Below, in pieces: positions 33,327 to 41,687 of a DNA stretch of 64,000 nt. The DNA lies in NCBI RefSeq assembly GCF_006364435.1, contig NZ_CP040977.1, positions 1,178,001-1,242,000 of the forward strand, written 5' to 3'. The translations under genes were made by a program, and so were the position numbers. This DNA is from Candidatus Methylopumilus universalis (GTDB taxonomy: Bacteria > Pseudomonadota > Gammaproteobacteria > Burkholderiales > Methylophilaceae). The notes below the pieces were generated by a model that searched no databases, was not told the DNA's origin, and saw nothing but the letters and a program-made list of their open reading frames with translations. Numbering within the stretch: position 1 is the stretch's first letter; each line of letters begins with the position of its first letter.

Positions 33327-33828
33327 AATCAAAACGACATTACTAGATCATCAAATTGCGCAATTAAGTGCGATTGCCATAGGTCTAAGCCTAATTGAAT
33401 CGGTATTGCCATCCCCCATGCCAGGAGTAAAGCCTGGTATAGCTAACATCATCACGCTTTATGCTATCTATCGCTTTAATTTTAAAACAGCCATGTGGGT
33501 GAGTATCCTAAGGGTCTTTGCCACAAGCCTTATATTAGGTCAATTTTTAAGTCCTACCTTTATGCTGAGTTTGACCGGATCAATGTTGAGTCTTTTGACT
33601 TTATATTTTGCAATTAAATTACCATCTAAATTTTTTAGCCCCATAGGTCTATCCGTCCTATCTTCTTTTGCACATATTGCAGGTCAGCTTATGCTTGTTC
33701 GTTTATGGCTTATCCCTCATGCCAGTATCTATTATTTAATTCCTATCTATAGTGCGGCTGCACTTTTATTTGGATGCATCAACGGTTGGATTACCTATCG
33801 ATTACTTAAACAGCACAATTCCATATAA
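33307..33828 (+). CDS. Gx transporter family membrane protein (Hpre_diP_synt_I type)
   Basis: A 173-residue polytopic membrane protein with about five spans. The motif SLIESVLPSPMPGVKPGIANIITL near residues 29-52 and the later LSLTGSMLSLLTLYF and HIAGQLMLVR are diagnostic of the family annotated as Gx transporter or, misleadingly, heptaprenyl diphosphate synthase component I. Its substrate is unknown; relatives resemble ECF-type S components. It ends a tightly overlapped trio with apbE and the NusG_II gene, which argues that the three act together at the inner membrane. Confidence 0.83.
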   Translation: MTRSIIKIKTTLLDHQIAQLSAIAIGLSLIESVLPSPMPGVKPGIANIITLYAIYRFNFKTAMWVSILRVFATSLILGQFLSPTFMLSLTGSMLSLLTLYFAIKLPSKFFSPIGLSVLSSFAHIAGQLMLVRLWLIPHASIYYLIPIYSAAALLFGCINGWITYRLLKQHNSI

Positions 33829-33878
33829 CACTTCAAGATAATGCTAAAATAAACAAAGTCAAAAAAGGTATAGACATC

Positions 33879-34007
33879 ATGAAAAAATATCTATGTATTT
33901 ACATAAGCGCTTTATTACTTCTTAACTTAGTAGGATGCGGTACCAAAGGAGGCTTATATATCCCTGAACAAAAATATCCGCAAGATACAGCGCCTGAGAA
34001 AAAATAA
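33879..34007 (+). CDS. lptM: small LptM-like lipoprotein
   Basis: A 42-residue lipoprotein that starts MKKYLCIYISALLLLNLVGC, so the mature protein begins at Cys20 and reads CGTKGGLYIPEQKYPQ. The motif CGxKGxLYxP and the position 3 bp before lysA match LptM (YifL), a small lipoprotein that helps assemble the LptD LPS translocon by aiding disulfide maturation. The call rests on motif and context, since the protein is very short. Confidence 0.85.
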   Translation: MKKYLCIYISALLLLNLVGCGTKGGLYIPEQKYPQDTAPEKK

Positions 34008-34010
34008 ATA

Positions 34011-35267
34011 ATGGGCAAAACGTCATTCATTCATTCTGACCATGGTGTGCTTTTTGCAGAAGGCGTTTCTCTTGAATCCATTGCAAAGCAATTTAGTACA
34101 CCCACTTATATTTATTCGAAAAATACACTCATTCAAACCTTTGAGTCTTTTAAAAAAGGGCTTCTTAAGACGGATCACCTTATATGTTTTGCAGTGAAAT
34201 CTAATTCTAATATTGCGATTCTTAATCTCTTTGCCGGACTAGGAGCAGGATTTGATATTGTGTCAGGTGGCGAACTTGAGCGTGCCATATTTGCCGGCGG
34301 CGATCCACAAAAAATTGTATTTTCAGGTGTGGGCAAAACGGAGTCTGAAATTTCAGCTGCTTTAAAAGCCAATATATTATGTTTCAATGTGGAATCTCGA
34401 AGCGAGCTTATGCGCATTCAAGGAGTTGCAGAAAAAATAAATATCAAAGCACCTATCTCTATCCGAGTAAATCCTGATGTCGATGCCAAAACTCACCCCT
34501 ATATTTCAACTGGACTAAAAGACAACAAATTTGGTGTCGATTTTAATCAAGCACTCTCGCTATACCTTGAAGCAAAAAGTATGAGTCATATTAATATCAA
34601 AGGTATTGATTGTCATATTGGTTCACAAATTACAGAACTAAAACCTTTTGTGGATTCAATGGATCGAGTGCTTACTCTTGTAGATCAACTTAAAAAAAAT
34701 AATATTCATTTAAGTCATATCGATATTGGTGGTGGCATTGGTATTTGCTACCAAGATGAATCCCCGCCCGACTTTGAAATCTATACAAAAGAAATCTTAA
34801 ATAAGATTAAAGACCTTAATATCAAAATTATTTTCGAACCTGGTCGAGCACTTGTCGGTAATGCAGGTGTGCTTTTATCTAAAGTGGAATATTTAAAACA
34901 AAATGATATCAAACACTTTGCCATCATTGATGCGGCCATGAATGATCTCATGCGACCTACCTTATATGATGCTTATCATGAAATTAAAGTAGTTCGCGAA
35001 CATGATGCGAAGACGCAATCGTTTGATGTCGTAGGTCCCGTATGTGAAAGTGGCGACTTTATTGCAAAAAATCGATTATTAAAATTAAAAGAAAATGATC
35101 TCATTTGCATAATGTCGGCTGGAGCTTATGGCATGAGTATGAGTTCAAACTACAATTCACGTGGACGCGCTGCTGAAGTCATGGTGGATCAAGATAAGCT
35201 TTATGAAATTAGAACACGTGAAAAATCGAGTGACTTATTTAAGCTCGAAAAGAAGCTACCGCTTTAA
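34011..35267 (+). CDS. lysA: diaminopimelate decarboxylase
   Basis: PLP enzyme that converts meso-diaminopimelate to lysine. The 418-residue protein shows the PLP lysine in ICFAVKSNSNIAIL, GFDIVSGGELERA, RVNPDVDAKTHPYISTG, HIGSQI, DIGGGIGICY, EPGRALVGNAG, VGPVCESGDF and GAYGMSMSSNYNSR. It follows lptM by 3 bp and converges with purU with a 4-bp overlap. Confidence 0.97.
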   Translation: MGKTSFIHSDHGVLFAEGVSLESIAKQFSTPTYIYSKNTLIQTFESFKKGLLKTDHLICFAVKSNSNIAILNLFAGLGAGFDIVSGGELERAIFAGGDPQKIVFSGVGKTESEISAALKANILCFNVESRSELMRIQGVAEKINIKAPISIRVNPDVDAKTHPYISTGLKDNKFGVDFNQALSLYLEAKSMSHINIKGIDCHIGSQITELKPFVDSMDRVLTLVDQLKKNNIHLSHIDIGGGIGICYQDESPPDFEIYTKEILNKIKDLNIKIIFEPGRALVGNAGVLLSKVEYLKQNDIKHFAIIDAAMNDLMRPTLYDAYHEIKVVREHDAKTQSFDVVGPVCESGDFIAKNRLLKLKENDLICIMSAGAYGMSMSSNYNSRGRAAEVMVDQDKLYEIRTREKSSDLFKLEKKLPL

Positions 35268-36118
35268 TCAAAAATAACGGTTTTATTCGCATAAATAAGA
35301 ATGCGATTCTCTATGTGCCATCGCACAGCTTTAGATAAAACGATACGCTCTAAATCTCTACCTTTTTGAATGAGATCTTCGACTTGGTCGCGATGTGAGA
35401 TACGATCGATATCCTGCTCAATGATCGGACCCTCATCTAAGACCTCAGTAACATAGTGGCTTGTGGCCCCAATCAATTTAACACCTCGCTCAAAAGCTCG
35501 ATGATAAGGCCTTGCACCAATAAAAGCAGGCAAGAAAGAATGGTGAATGTTAATCACGCGCTGTGGGTAACGTTTTACAAAATCTTCGCTTAAGATTTGC
35601 ATGTAACGAGCAAGCACTATGAAATCGACTTGAAATTTATCAAATAATGCAAATTGTTCTGCTTCAGCTTCTTTCTTTTTATCTTTCTCAACTGGGATAT
35701 GAAAAAAGGGAATGCCATAAAATTCAGCGAGTTTTTGTGCGTCTAAATGATTACTAATAATGAGGGGAATTTCACATTGAAGCTCGTTATTCTTATGGCG
35801 ATGAAGCAAATCTGCCAAACAATGATCGTATTGCGACACCATAATCGCCATAAGAGGCTTGTCTTTGGAGAGCTTTAATTCCCATGTCATCTTATATGTT
35901 TTAGCGATACCCTGAAAGGCTTCGGCAAAAGAAGCTTCATCTAAAGAAAAGTCTTTTAGATCCCATTCAACCCGCATAAGGAAAAGACTATTTTCCGCAT
36001 CTTGATGCTGGTCGGCATGCAAAATATTTGCATTATGTTGATATAAAAAATCTGCGATAGCTGCCACAATACCTTTAGTATCTGGGCAAGTAATTAATAA
36101 GGTCGCTGAATTTTTCAT
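35264..36118 (-). CDS. purU: formyltetrahydrofolate deformylase
   Basis: PurU hydrolyses 10-formyl-tetrahydrofolate to formate and tetrahydrofolate. I start at 36118 (MKNSATLLITCPDTKG), where the ACT domain begins; the upstream ATG at 36163 would add 15 unconserved residues. The N-terminal ACT domain runs to about residue 85. The formyltransferase-like catalytic domain shows ISNHLDAQ, NIHHSFLPAFIGARPYHRAF, LIGATSHYVTEVLDEGPIIEQD, with the His-Asp catalytic elements. In a methylotroph it can link the folate C1 pool to formate; that use is inferred. Confidence 0.94.
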   Translation of the reverse strand: MKNSATLLITCPDTKGIVAAIADFLYQHNANILHADQHQDAENSLFLMRVEWDLKDFSLDEASFAEAFQGIAKTYKMTWELKLSKDKPLMAIMVSQYDHCLADLLHRHKNNELQCEIPLIISNHLDAQKLAEFYGIPFFHIPVEKDKKKEAEAEQFALFDKFQVDFIVLARYMQILSEDFVKRYPQRVINIHHSFLPAFIGARPYHRAFERGVKLIGATSHYVTEVLDEGPIIEQDIDRISHRDQVEDLIQKGRDLERIVLSKAVRWHIENRILIYANKTVIFD

Positions 36119-36155
36119 AGGATTATGTGTCAATTTTGAATAAAACGAATTATAC

Positions 36156-36190
36156 ATGGACAATCAGGAATAAAATAATAGGCTGTCCAT
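36156..36190. repeat. short inverted repeat in the purU/ispH spacer
   Basis: ATGGACA (36156-36162) and TGTCCAT (36184-36190) form a 7-bp inverted repeat with a 21-bp centre, in the 97-bp spacer between divergent purU and ispH. It could be an operator for either gene, but the arms are short enough to be chance. Confidence 0.3.
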
Positions 36191-36215
36191 ATCAAAACCC
36201 CTAAAATATCAATCT

Positions 36216-37157
36216 ATGACAGATAAAATCAATATTCTTTTAGCCAACCCCCGTGGCTTTTGTGCGGGTGTTGATCGTGCCATTCAAATCGTAGAAGAAG
36301 CTCTTATACAATATGGCAAGCCTATCTATGTAAGGCACGAAGTTGTACATAATCAATATGTGATCAATGATTTAAAAACAAAGGGTGCTGTTTTTATTGA
36401 AGATCTGAATGATGTGCCGAAGGGTGCGCATGTGATTTTTAGTGCGCATGGCATTTCAAAAGCTATTCGTGAAGAAGCTAAGTTACGTGAGCTTATTCCT
36501 ATCGATGCGACCTGCCCATTGGTTACCAAAGTCCATGTTGAAGTAAACAAAATGCTTAATCAAGGTATGGACATCGTTATGGTCGGACACAAAGGCCATC
36601 CTGAAGTGGAAGGCACGATGGGTCAAATCGAAAAACATCAGTCAAACCGTAAGATGTATTTAATCGAAACCGTTGAAGATATCAAAAGTTTGATTGTGGA
36701 TCGTCCGGATAAACTTGCCTATGTGACTCAAACGACACTTTCAATTGACGATACGAAAATAATAATCGACACTTTAAAAATAAAATTCCCAAATATTCAA
36801 GGGCCAAAAAGTGATGACATTTGTTATGCCACGCAAAATAGACAAGATGCAGTCAAAGAAATAAGTAGTCTTTGTGATCTTATTATTATTGTGGGCTCCA
36901 ATAACAGCTCTAATTCCAATCGCCTTAAAGAGCTAGCTCTCAGAGAGGGGGTGGAATCCTATATGATCGATCATGAAGATTTACTTCAATCATCTTGGCT
37001 AATTAATAAAAAAAATATTGGTATTTCCGCTGGGGCTTCCGCACCTGAGATAAGTGTTAAAAATATTGTAAATAAAATTGAATCACTTACAAAAGCTTCT
37101 ATCACTGAACTTCCAGGTATCGAAGAAAGTATTATTTTTAAATTGCCTAAGATTTAA
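36216..37157 (+). CDS. ispH: 4-hydroxy-3-methylbut-2-enyl diphosphate reductase
   Basis: Last enzyme of the MEP isoprenoid pathway, a 4Fe-4S protein making IPP and DMAPP. The three cluster cysteines are visible in NPRGFCAGVDRAI, IDATCPLVTKVH and DDICYATQNRQDAV. VRHEVVHNQYV, the catalytic Glu in MVGHKGHPEVEGTMGQ, and SNNSSNSNRLKELA are also conserved. The 313-residue length is normal. It provides isoprenoid units for undecaprenyl phosphate and ubiquinone. Confidence 0.97.
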   Translation: MTDKINILLANPRGFCAGVDRAIQIVEEALIQYGKPIYVRHEVVHNQYVINDLKTKGAVFIEDLNDVPKGAHVIFSAHGISKAIREEAKLRELIPIDATCPLVTKVHVEVNKMLNQGMDIVMVGHKGHPEVEGTMGQIEKHQSNRKMYLIETVEDIKSLIVDRPDKLAYVTQTTLSIDDTKIIIDTLKIKFPNIQGPKSDDICYATQNRQDAVKEISSLCDLIIIVGSNNSSNSNRLKELALREGVESYMIDHEDLLQSSWLINKKNIGISAGASAPEISVKNIVNKIESLTKASITELPGIEESIIFKLPKI

Positions 37158-37159
37158 AT

Positions 37160-37609
37160 ATGTCTTTCAAAAAACCCATTTCATCTCTTGTATTAATTTA
37201 CACAGAGGATTTTAAAGTGCTTCTTATGGAGCGCGCTGACAAGAAAGCCTTCTGGCAATCCGTGACAGGAAGTTTGGAAGAAAATGAAACGCCAAGTGAG
37301 GCTGCAGCAAGAGAGGTGTTTGAAGAAACTGGGATTCATACAAATCAACATTCACTTGAAGACTGGCACTTATCTCACGTCTATGAAATTTATGCCCATT
37401 GGCGTTATCGTTATGCCCCTGATGTCACACACAATACAGAACATATTTTTGGTCTTAAAGTGCCAGCTGCGATACCTATTCAATTATCAGCAGACGAACA
37501 TGTGCAATATCTATGGTTAGATTGGAAAGAAGCCATGGATAAAGTTTTCTCTTGGACTAATGTCGAAGCTATTAAAAAATTAGCCGAAATTCATCAACTA
37601 AAACTGTAA
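37160..37609 (+). CDS. nudB: dihydroneopterin triphosphate diphosphatase (Nudix)
   Basis: Nudix hydrolase that removes pyrophosphate from 7,8-dihydroneopterin triphosphate in folate synthesis. The Nudix box GSLEENETPSEAAAREVFEE occupies about residues 38-57, and WQSVTGSLE and the WRYRYAPDVTHNTEHIF segment are characteristic of NudB. It starts 2 bp after ispH. Folate synthesis is the likely role, but a broader Nudix substrate range cannot be excluded. Confidence 0.88.
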   Translation: MSFKKPISSLVLIYTEDFKVLLMERADKKAFWQSVTGSLEENETPSEAAAREVFEETGIHTNQHSLEDWHLSHVYEIYAHWRYRYAPDVTHNTEHIFGLKVPAAIPIQLSADEHVQYLWLDWKEAMDKVFSWTNVEAIKKLAEIHQLKL

Positions 37610-37621
37610 AATAGATGGTCT

Positions 37622-38719
37622 ATGCAACTCGCTCAAATTAAATTTAATACGTTTGAATCTATCAGCGATGAAGATTGCCAACAAAGAATTATTGCAGCCA
37701 AAAATAAACTTGGTAAAAATTTAGTCATCTTAGGTCATCACTATCAGCATGAATCGGTTTATAGACATGCAGACTATACAGGCGACTCACTTAAACTTTC
37801 TCGTATCGTTGAGTCGCTTGATGCTAAATATATTGTATTTTTAGGCGTGCACTTCATGGCAGAAGTCGCCAATATCTTATCAAGGCCTGATCAGCTTACC
37901 ATTCTCCCAGACTTAGCAGCAGGTTGCTCCATGGCAGACATGGCCAATTTAAGCAAAGTAGAAAGAAGTTACCGAGAGCTCTCAAAAGTACTTTCATTTG
38001 ACGAAGTTGTCACTCCTGTCACTTATATTAATTCTGCAGCCGATCTTAAAGCTTTTTGTGGTGAACATGGAGGCATTGTATGCACTTCAACGAATGCAAC
38101 AAAAATTATTGAATGGTCATTTAAACAGCGGGAAAAAGTTTTATTTTTTCCAGATCAGAATCTGGGTCGTTGGAGTGGTCACAAAATGGGCATTCCTTTA
38201 GATGAGATGCCGGTTTGGGATCCAGATCTCCCACTTGGAGGACTCACTGAAGCAGAGATTAAAAAAGCTAAAATCTTTTTATGGAAAGGTCATTGTGCAG
38301 TTCATCAAATGTTTCGCCTCCAAAATATTGAGCGCTTTAGACAAGAGCATCCGGATGGCAAAGTCATCTCTCATCCTGAATGTCCTTTTGAGGTCTGTGC
38401 TCATTCGGATTATGTCGGGTCGACGGAATATATTTTAAAAACTGTCACAGAAGCTCCCAGAGCTACTAAATGGTTAGTAGGCACTGAACTTAATTTAGTC
38501 AATCGCCTTGCAAATCAAATGAAAACTGAAGATAAGCTTGTGCAATTTATGTCACATGTTATTTGTGAATGTTCAACCATGGCACGAATCGATCCTCAAC
38601 ATCTTGCATGGTGCTTAGAAAATATTGTAAATAATGAGCCTGTGAATATCATTAAGGTGCCCGAAGATGAAGCGAAGTTAGCTAAACTTACTCTCGACCG
38701 TATGCTTCAGGTGTCATAA
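37622..38719 (+). CDS. nadA: quinolinate synthase A
   Basis: NadA condenses iminoaspartate with dihydroxyacetone phosphate to quinolinate on a 4Fe-4S cluster. The 365-residue protein shows ILGHHYQHESVYRHADYTGDS, FLGVHFMAEVA, the cysteine in LAAGCSMADM, GIVCTSTNA, LFFPDQNLGRW, SHPECPFEVC and HVICECSTMARID, where the cluster ligands lie. The length matches the long (proteobacterial) form. It is followed directly by the HIT gene. Confidence 0.97.
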   Translation: MQLAQIKFNTFESISDEDCQQRIIAAKNKLGKNLVILGHHYQHESVYRHADYTGDSLKLSRIVESLDAKYIVFLGVHFMAEVANILSRPDQLTILPDLAAGCSMADMANLSKVERSYRELSKVLSFDEVVTPVTYINSAADLKAFCGEHGGIVCTSTNATKIIEWSFKQREKVLFFPDQNLGRWSGHKMGIPLDEMPVWDPDLPLGGLTEAEIKKAKIFLWKGHCAVHQMFRLQNIERFRQEHPDGKVISHPECPFEVCAHSDYVGSTEYILKTVTEAPRATKWLVGTELNLVNRLANQMKTEDKLVQFMSHVICECSTMARIDPQHLAWCLENIVNNEPVNIIKVPEDEAKLAKLTLDRMLQVS

Positions 38720-39133
38720 ATGACGTCATGCACGATTTGTAATCTTATTGAAGGTGAAATTGTCTGGAGTGATGATAAGCTGCGCGTCGTCCTTATAGAC
38801 GATGAAAGTTACAGAGGTTATTGTCGTGTTGAATGTATTCATCATATAAAAGAAATGACAGATTTGGATGAGGCGCTGCAATTGAGAATCATGCGATGTG
38901 TATTTAAAGTAGAAGGGGCTTTAAGAAAAATCTTTCATCCTGAAAAAATTAACTTAGCAAGCTTAGGCAATAAAACACCGCATATTCACTGGCATGTCAT
39001 TCCTCGTTTTAAAGAGGATCCACACTTTCCAAATTCGCATTGGGGAGAAAAGCTACGAGAAGGTTTACGTCAACCGATATCACCCGAAGAAAAAGAAGAC
39101 CTTATTAAATTATTAAATCAATCCTTAAGCTAA
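38720..39133 (+). CDS. HIT family protein
   Basis: A 137-residue histidine-triad protein with the active-site motif THHIHWH-type HIHWHVIPRF near residues 90-100. HIT proteins hydrolyse or transfer nucleotidyl groups; the physiological substrate here is unknown. It begins on the base after the nadA stop, so it is probably co-transcribed. Betaproteobacterial relatives are annotated simply as HIT-domain proteins. The C-terminus converges with the ferredoxin gene with a 9-bp overlap. Confidence 0.88.
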   Translation: MTSCTICNLIEGEIVWSDDKLRVVLIDDESYRGYCRVECIHHIKEMTDLDEALQLRIMRCVFKVEGALRKIFHPEKINLASLGNKTPHIHWHVIPRFKEDPHFPNSHWGEKLREGLRQPISPEEKEDLIKLLNQSLS

Positions 39134-39433
39134 TAAGCGCGTTACTATTTTCCCTTGCTGAATGTGGCTTTCGATAATTTCATCAATATCTTGTTCATCT
39201 ATAAAGCGATACCAAGTAGCTTCGGGATAAATGACAAGTAAAGGCCCCTCGTCACATCGATCAAAACATCCTGCTCGGTTAATTCTCACTTTAGATTCAC
39301 CATTTAAATCAAATGATTTAATTTTTGATTTCATGTACATGAACATATTTTCAGCCCCTTTGTCCGAGCAACACGCTTCGCCATCCTCGCGCTGATTTAG
39401 ACAAAAGAAAATATGATGTTTGTAATAATTCAT
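39125..39433 (-). CDS. (2Fe-2S) ferredoxin-like protein, thioredoxin fold
   Basis: A 102-residue protein of the thioredoxin-like 2Fe-2S ferredoxin family. It opens YYKHHIFFCLNQREDGEACC and later has RINRAGCFDRCDEGPLLVIYP, giving the usual cluster cysteines near residues 11, 21-22, 56 and 60. Partner enzymes are not evident. It is separated by no bases from tonB upstream on the minus strand. Confidence 0.88.
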   Translation of the reverse strand: MNYYKHHIFFCLNQREDGEACCSDKGAENMFMYMKSKIKSFDLNGESKVRINRAGCFDRCDEGPLLVIYPEATWYRFIDEQDIDEIIESHIQQGKIVTRLLA

Positions 39434-40309
39434 TTATTGGGATGACAAGGTGTCGTCTTTCGTAAAAGTCCATGTTCTTGTAATGCTCAGTATATCCACT
39501 TCTTTTCGAATATCTTCAGGAAACGTAGCATAGGGAGCGCCTAATTCCACAATCCTTTTAGCAGCATCATCTAGTATTTTAAATCCTGAACTTTGATTAA
39601 TCTCAATATTATCAATTCTTCCATCAGGCTTTAAAGATACAGTCATCCTTAGTTGGCCTGAAAATTTTTTTTCGCGCGCTTCCTCTGGATAATTCATATT
39701 ACCTAAAGTCTCTACTTTTTGTCTCCATGCTTCTGCATAAAGCGCATATTTATATTCTTTGGTGCGAGCACCAATATATTTTCGTCTAGGTTGTTTCTCA
39801 AAATTAGAGATTTGATTTGAAAGAGCGGCGTCTGATACACTAATTTCACTTGCACTTGCCAGGATCTCTTCTTTACTTATCGATTTATTAATCACTTTTG
39901 ATTCTTTAGGCTGCTGCACTGCTTTAGGCTCATTCAATACTTGCGCATCTTTTTTTACAATCTTTTCTTGTGATGAGCTTGAAGCCTTACCAACAGCTGA
40001 CTGATCACCACGATTATTTAATTGAAATGTGTTTTTATTTTCAGTGATCATTGGTAGTGGTGTTTTTTTATGGGCATCTTTTTCTGTATTACCACCCTTA
40101 TTTGAATTGCTTTGCGCTAAAACGTCTGCATCTTCTTGGTGATTGTCTTTAGAGTTTGTTAAAACTACTTCAATCTGGGAGAGTTGGTTCTTGAATGGTT
40201 TAATAGGTTTAAAATGTATTAGCTGGATGGCTAGAAAATGCAGCACAAAGGATAAGAGAATTGAAAGCTTAAGAATATTATTCTTGTATATGCTTTCATC
40301 CATAGTCAT
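39434..40309 (-). CDS. tonB: TonB-like energy-transducing protein
   Basis: A 291-residue protein with one N-terminal membrane span (about residues 13-30), a long low-complexity periplasmic linker rich in Lys, Gln, Ser and Asn, and a C-terminal TonB-type domain (NYPEEAREKKFSGQLRMTVSLKPDGRID, SSGFKILDDAAKRIV). TonB passes proton-motive energy to outer-membrane receptors. The linker lacks the Pro-rich repeats of E. coli TonB. No exbB, exbD or receptor gene is adjacent, so the partner system is unknown. It follows mpl by 3 bp. Confidence 0.85.
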   Translation of the reverse strand: MTMDESIYKNNILKLSILLSFVLHFLAIQLIHFKPIKPFKNQLSQIEVVLTNSKDNHQEDADVLAQSNSNKGGNTEKDAHKKTPLPMITENKNTFQLNNRGDQSAVGKASSSSQEKIVKKDAQVLNEPKAVQQPKESKVINKSISKEEILASASEISVSDAALSNQISNFEKQPRRKYIGARTKEYKYALYAEAWRQKVETLGNMNYPEEAREKKFSGQLRMTVSLKPDGRIDNIEINQSSGFKILDDAAKRIVELGAPYATFPEDIRKEVDILSITRTWTFTKDDTLSSQ

Positions 40310-40312
40310 AAA

Positions 40313-41677
40313 TTAAACTAATCCCTTTAGTAAGGTTTGATGAATGCCATTGAAACTGCCGTTACTCATGACGAGAATATGATCGCCTGATTTTATCTCT
40401 TTTAAAATAGCATCTACAAAAATTTTCATATCATGCCCTACGAATGATTTATTTTTTATAGGAGCCAAAGCCTCTTCAGCATTCCAAGTTAATTTTTCAC
40501 CATAACAAAATACTTGATCTGCATCTTTTAAACTTTCAGGCAGTGCACTTTTCATTGTGCCTAATTTCATTGTATTAGATCTTGGCTCCAAGACTGCTAT
40601 GATTCTGGCTTTCCCTACTTTAGCTCTTAATCCTGCAAGCGTTGTTGATATCGCTGCTGGATGATGCGCAAAATCATCATATATTGTAATACCGTTTTTT
40701 ATACCAATACATTCCATTCTACGTTTTACATTTTTAAATGTTTGCAAAGCCTCTATCGCATCTTCTAGTGTCACACCAACATGGTGCGATGCCGCAATCG
40801 CAGCTAATGCATTCATACGATTATGATGACCTAGGAGATCCCATGATAAAGTGCCAACCAATTTAGCAAGATTTAAGACTTCAAAAGATTGATCTTGATT
40901 GACCTTGCCAATGGATAAGCCTTGTGGACTTCCAATATAAGCTTTTTCAGACCAACAACCTTTACCCATGACTCTTTTTAAACTATCTTCTTCATCATTA
41001 ATAATCACACGTCCGATACTGGGCACCATACGCACCATATGATGAAATTGCGCTTCAATCGCATGAAGGTCTGGAAAAATGTCTGCGTGATCATATTCAA
41101 GATTATTAAGTATCGCAGTCTTCGGATGGTAATGAACAAACTTAGATCGTTTATCAAAAAAAGCTGTGTCATATTCATCTGCTTCAATCACAAAGAAAGG
41201 TGAAGTTTCATTCGAGTCATTTTTTTGTGGCAAACGTGCTGAAACATCGAAGTTGAGTGGGACCCCACCAATAAGAAATCCGGGTGCATAGCCATTAAAT
41301 TCTAAAATCCATGCAAGCATCGATGATGTTGTCGTTTTACCATGCGTCCCTGCAACTGCAAGTACCCATTTGTCTTTTAAAATGGCTTCGAAAAGCCATT
41401 GCGGTCCTGATATATATGGCAAGCCTCGATTCATAATTTCTTCCATCAGAGGATTGCCACGGGACACCACATTACCAATTACATAAAGATCTGGCTTGAG
41501 TTCAGTTTGTTTTTTATCAAAACCTTCGATAAGTTCAATACCGACACTTTGTAATTGGGTACTCATAGGTGGGTATACATTCGTATCGCAACCCGTCACG
41601 CGATAACCTGAAGCTTTTGCTAAGGAAGCCAAGCCACCCATAAATGTTCCACAAATGCCTAAGATATGAATATGCAT
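40313..41677 (-). CDS. mpl: UDP-N-acetylmuramate:L-alanyl-gamma-D-glutamyl-meso-diaminopimelate ligase
   Basis: Mpl joins the recycled murein tripeptide to UDP-MurNAc. The 454-residue Mur ligase shows HILGICGTFMGGLASLAKASG, distinctive for Mpl rather than MurC, the ATP loop GTHGKTTTSSMLAWIL, EADEYDTAFFDKRSKF, NNLEYDHADIF and DDFAHHPAAI. With the AmpG-like permease at 15.5 kb it suggests a working recycling route. It is downstream of metH by 10 bp. Confidence 0.95.
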   Translation of the reverse strand: MHIHILGICGTFMGGLASLAKASGYRVTGCDTNVYPPMSTQLQSVGIELIEGFDKKQTELKPDLYVIGNVVSRGNPLMEEIMNRGLPYISGPQWLFEAILKDKWVLAVAGTHGKTTTSSMLAWILEFNGYAPGFLIGGVPLNFDVSARLPQKNDSNETSPFFVIEADEYDTAFFDKRSKFVHYHPKTAILNNLEYDHADIFPDLHAIEAQFHHMVRMVPSIGRVIINDEEDSLKRVMGKGCWSEKAYIGSPQGLSIGKVNQDQSFEVLNLAKLVGTLSWDLLGHHNRMNALAAIAASHHVGVTLEDAIEALQTFKNVKRRMECIGIKNGITIYDDFAHHPAAISTTLAGLRAKVGKARIIAVLEPRSNTMKLGTMKSALPESLKDADQVFCYGEKLTWNAEEALAPIKNKSFVGHDMKIFVDAILKEIKSGDHILVMSNGSFNGIHQTLLKGLV

Positions 41678-41687
41678 TTTTATTTTC

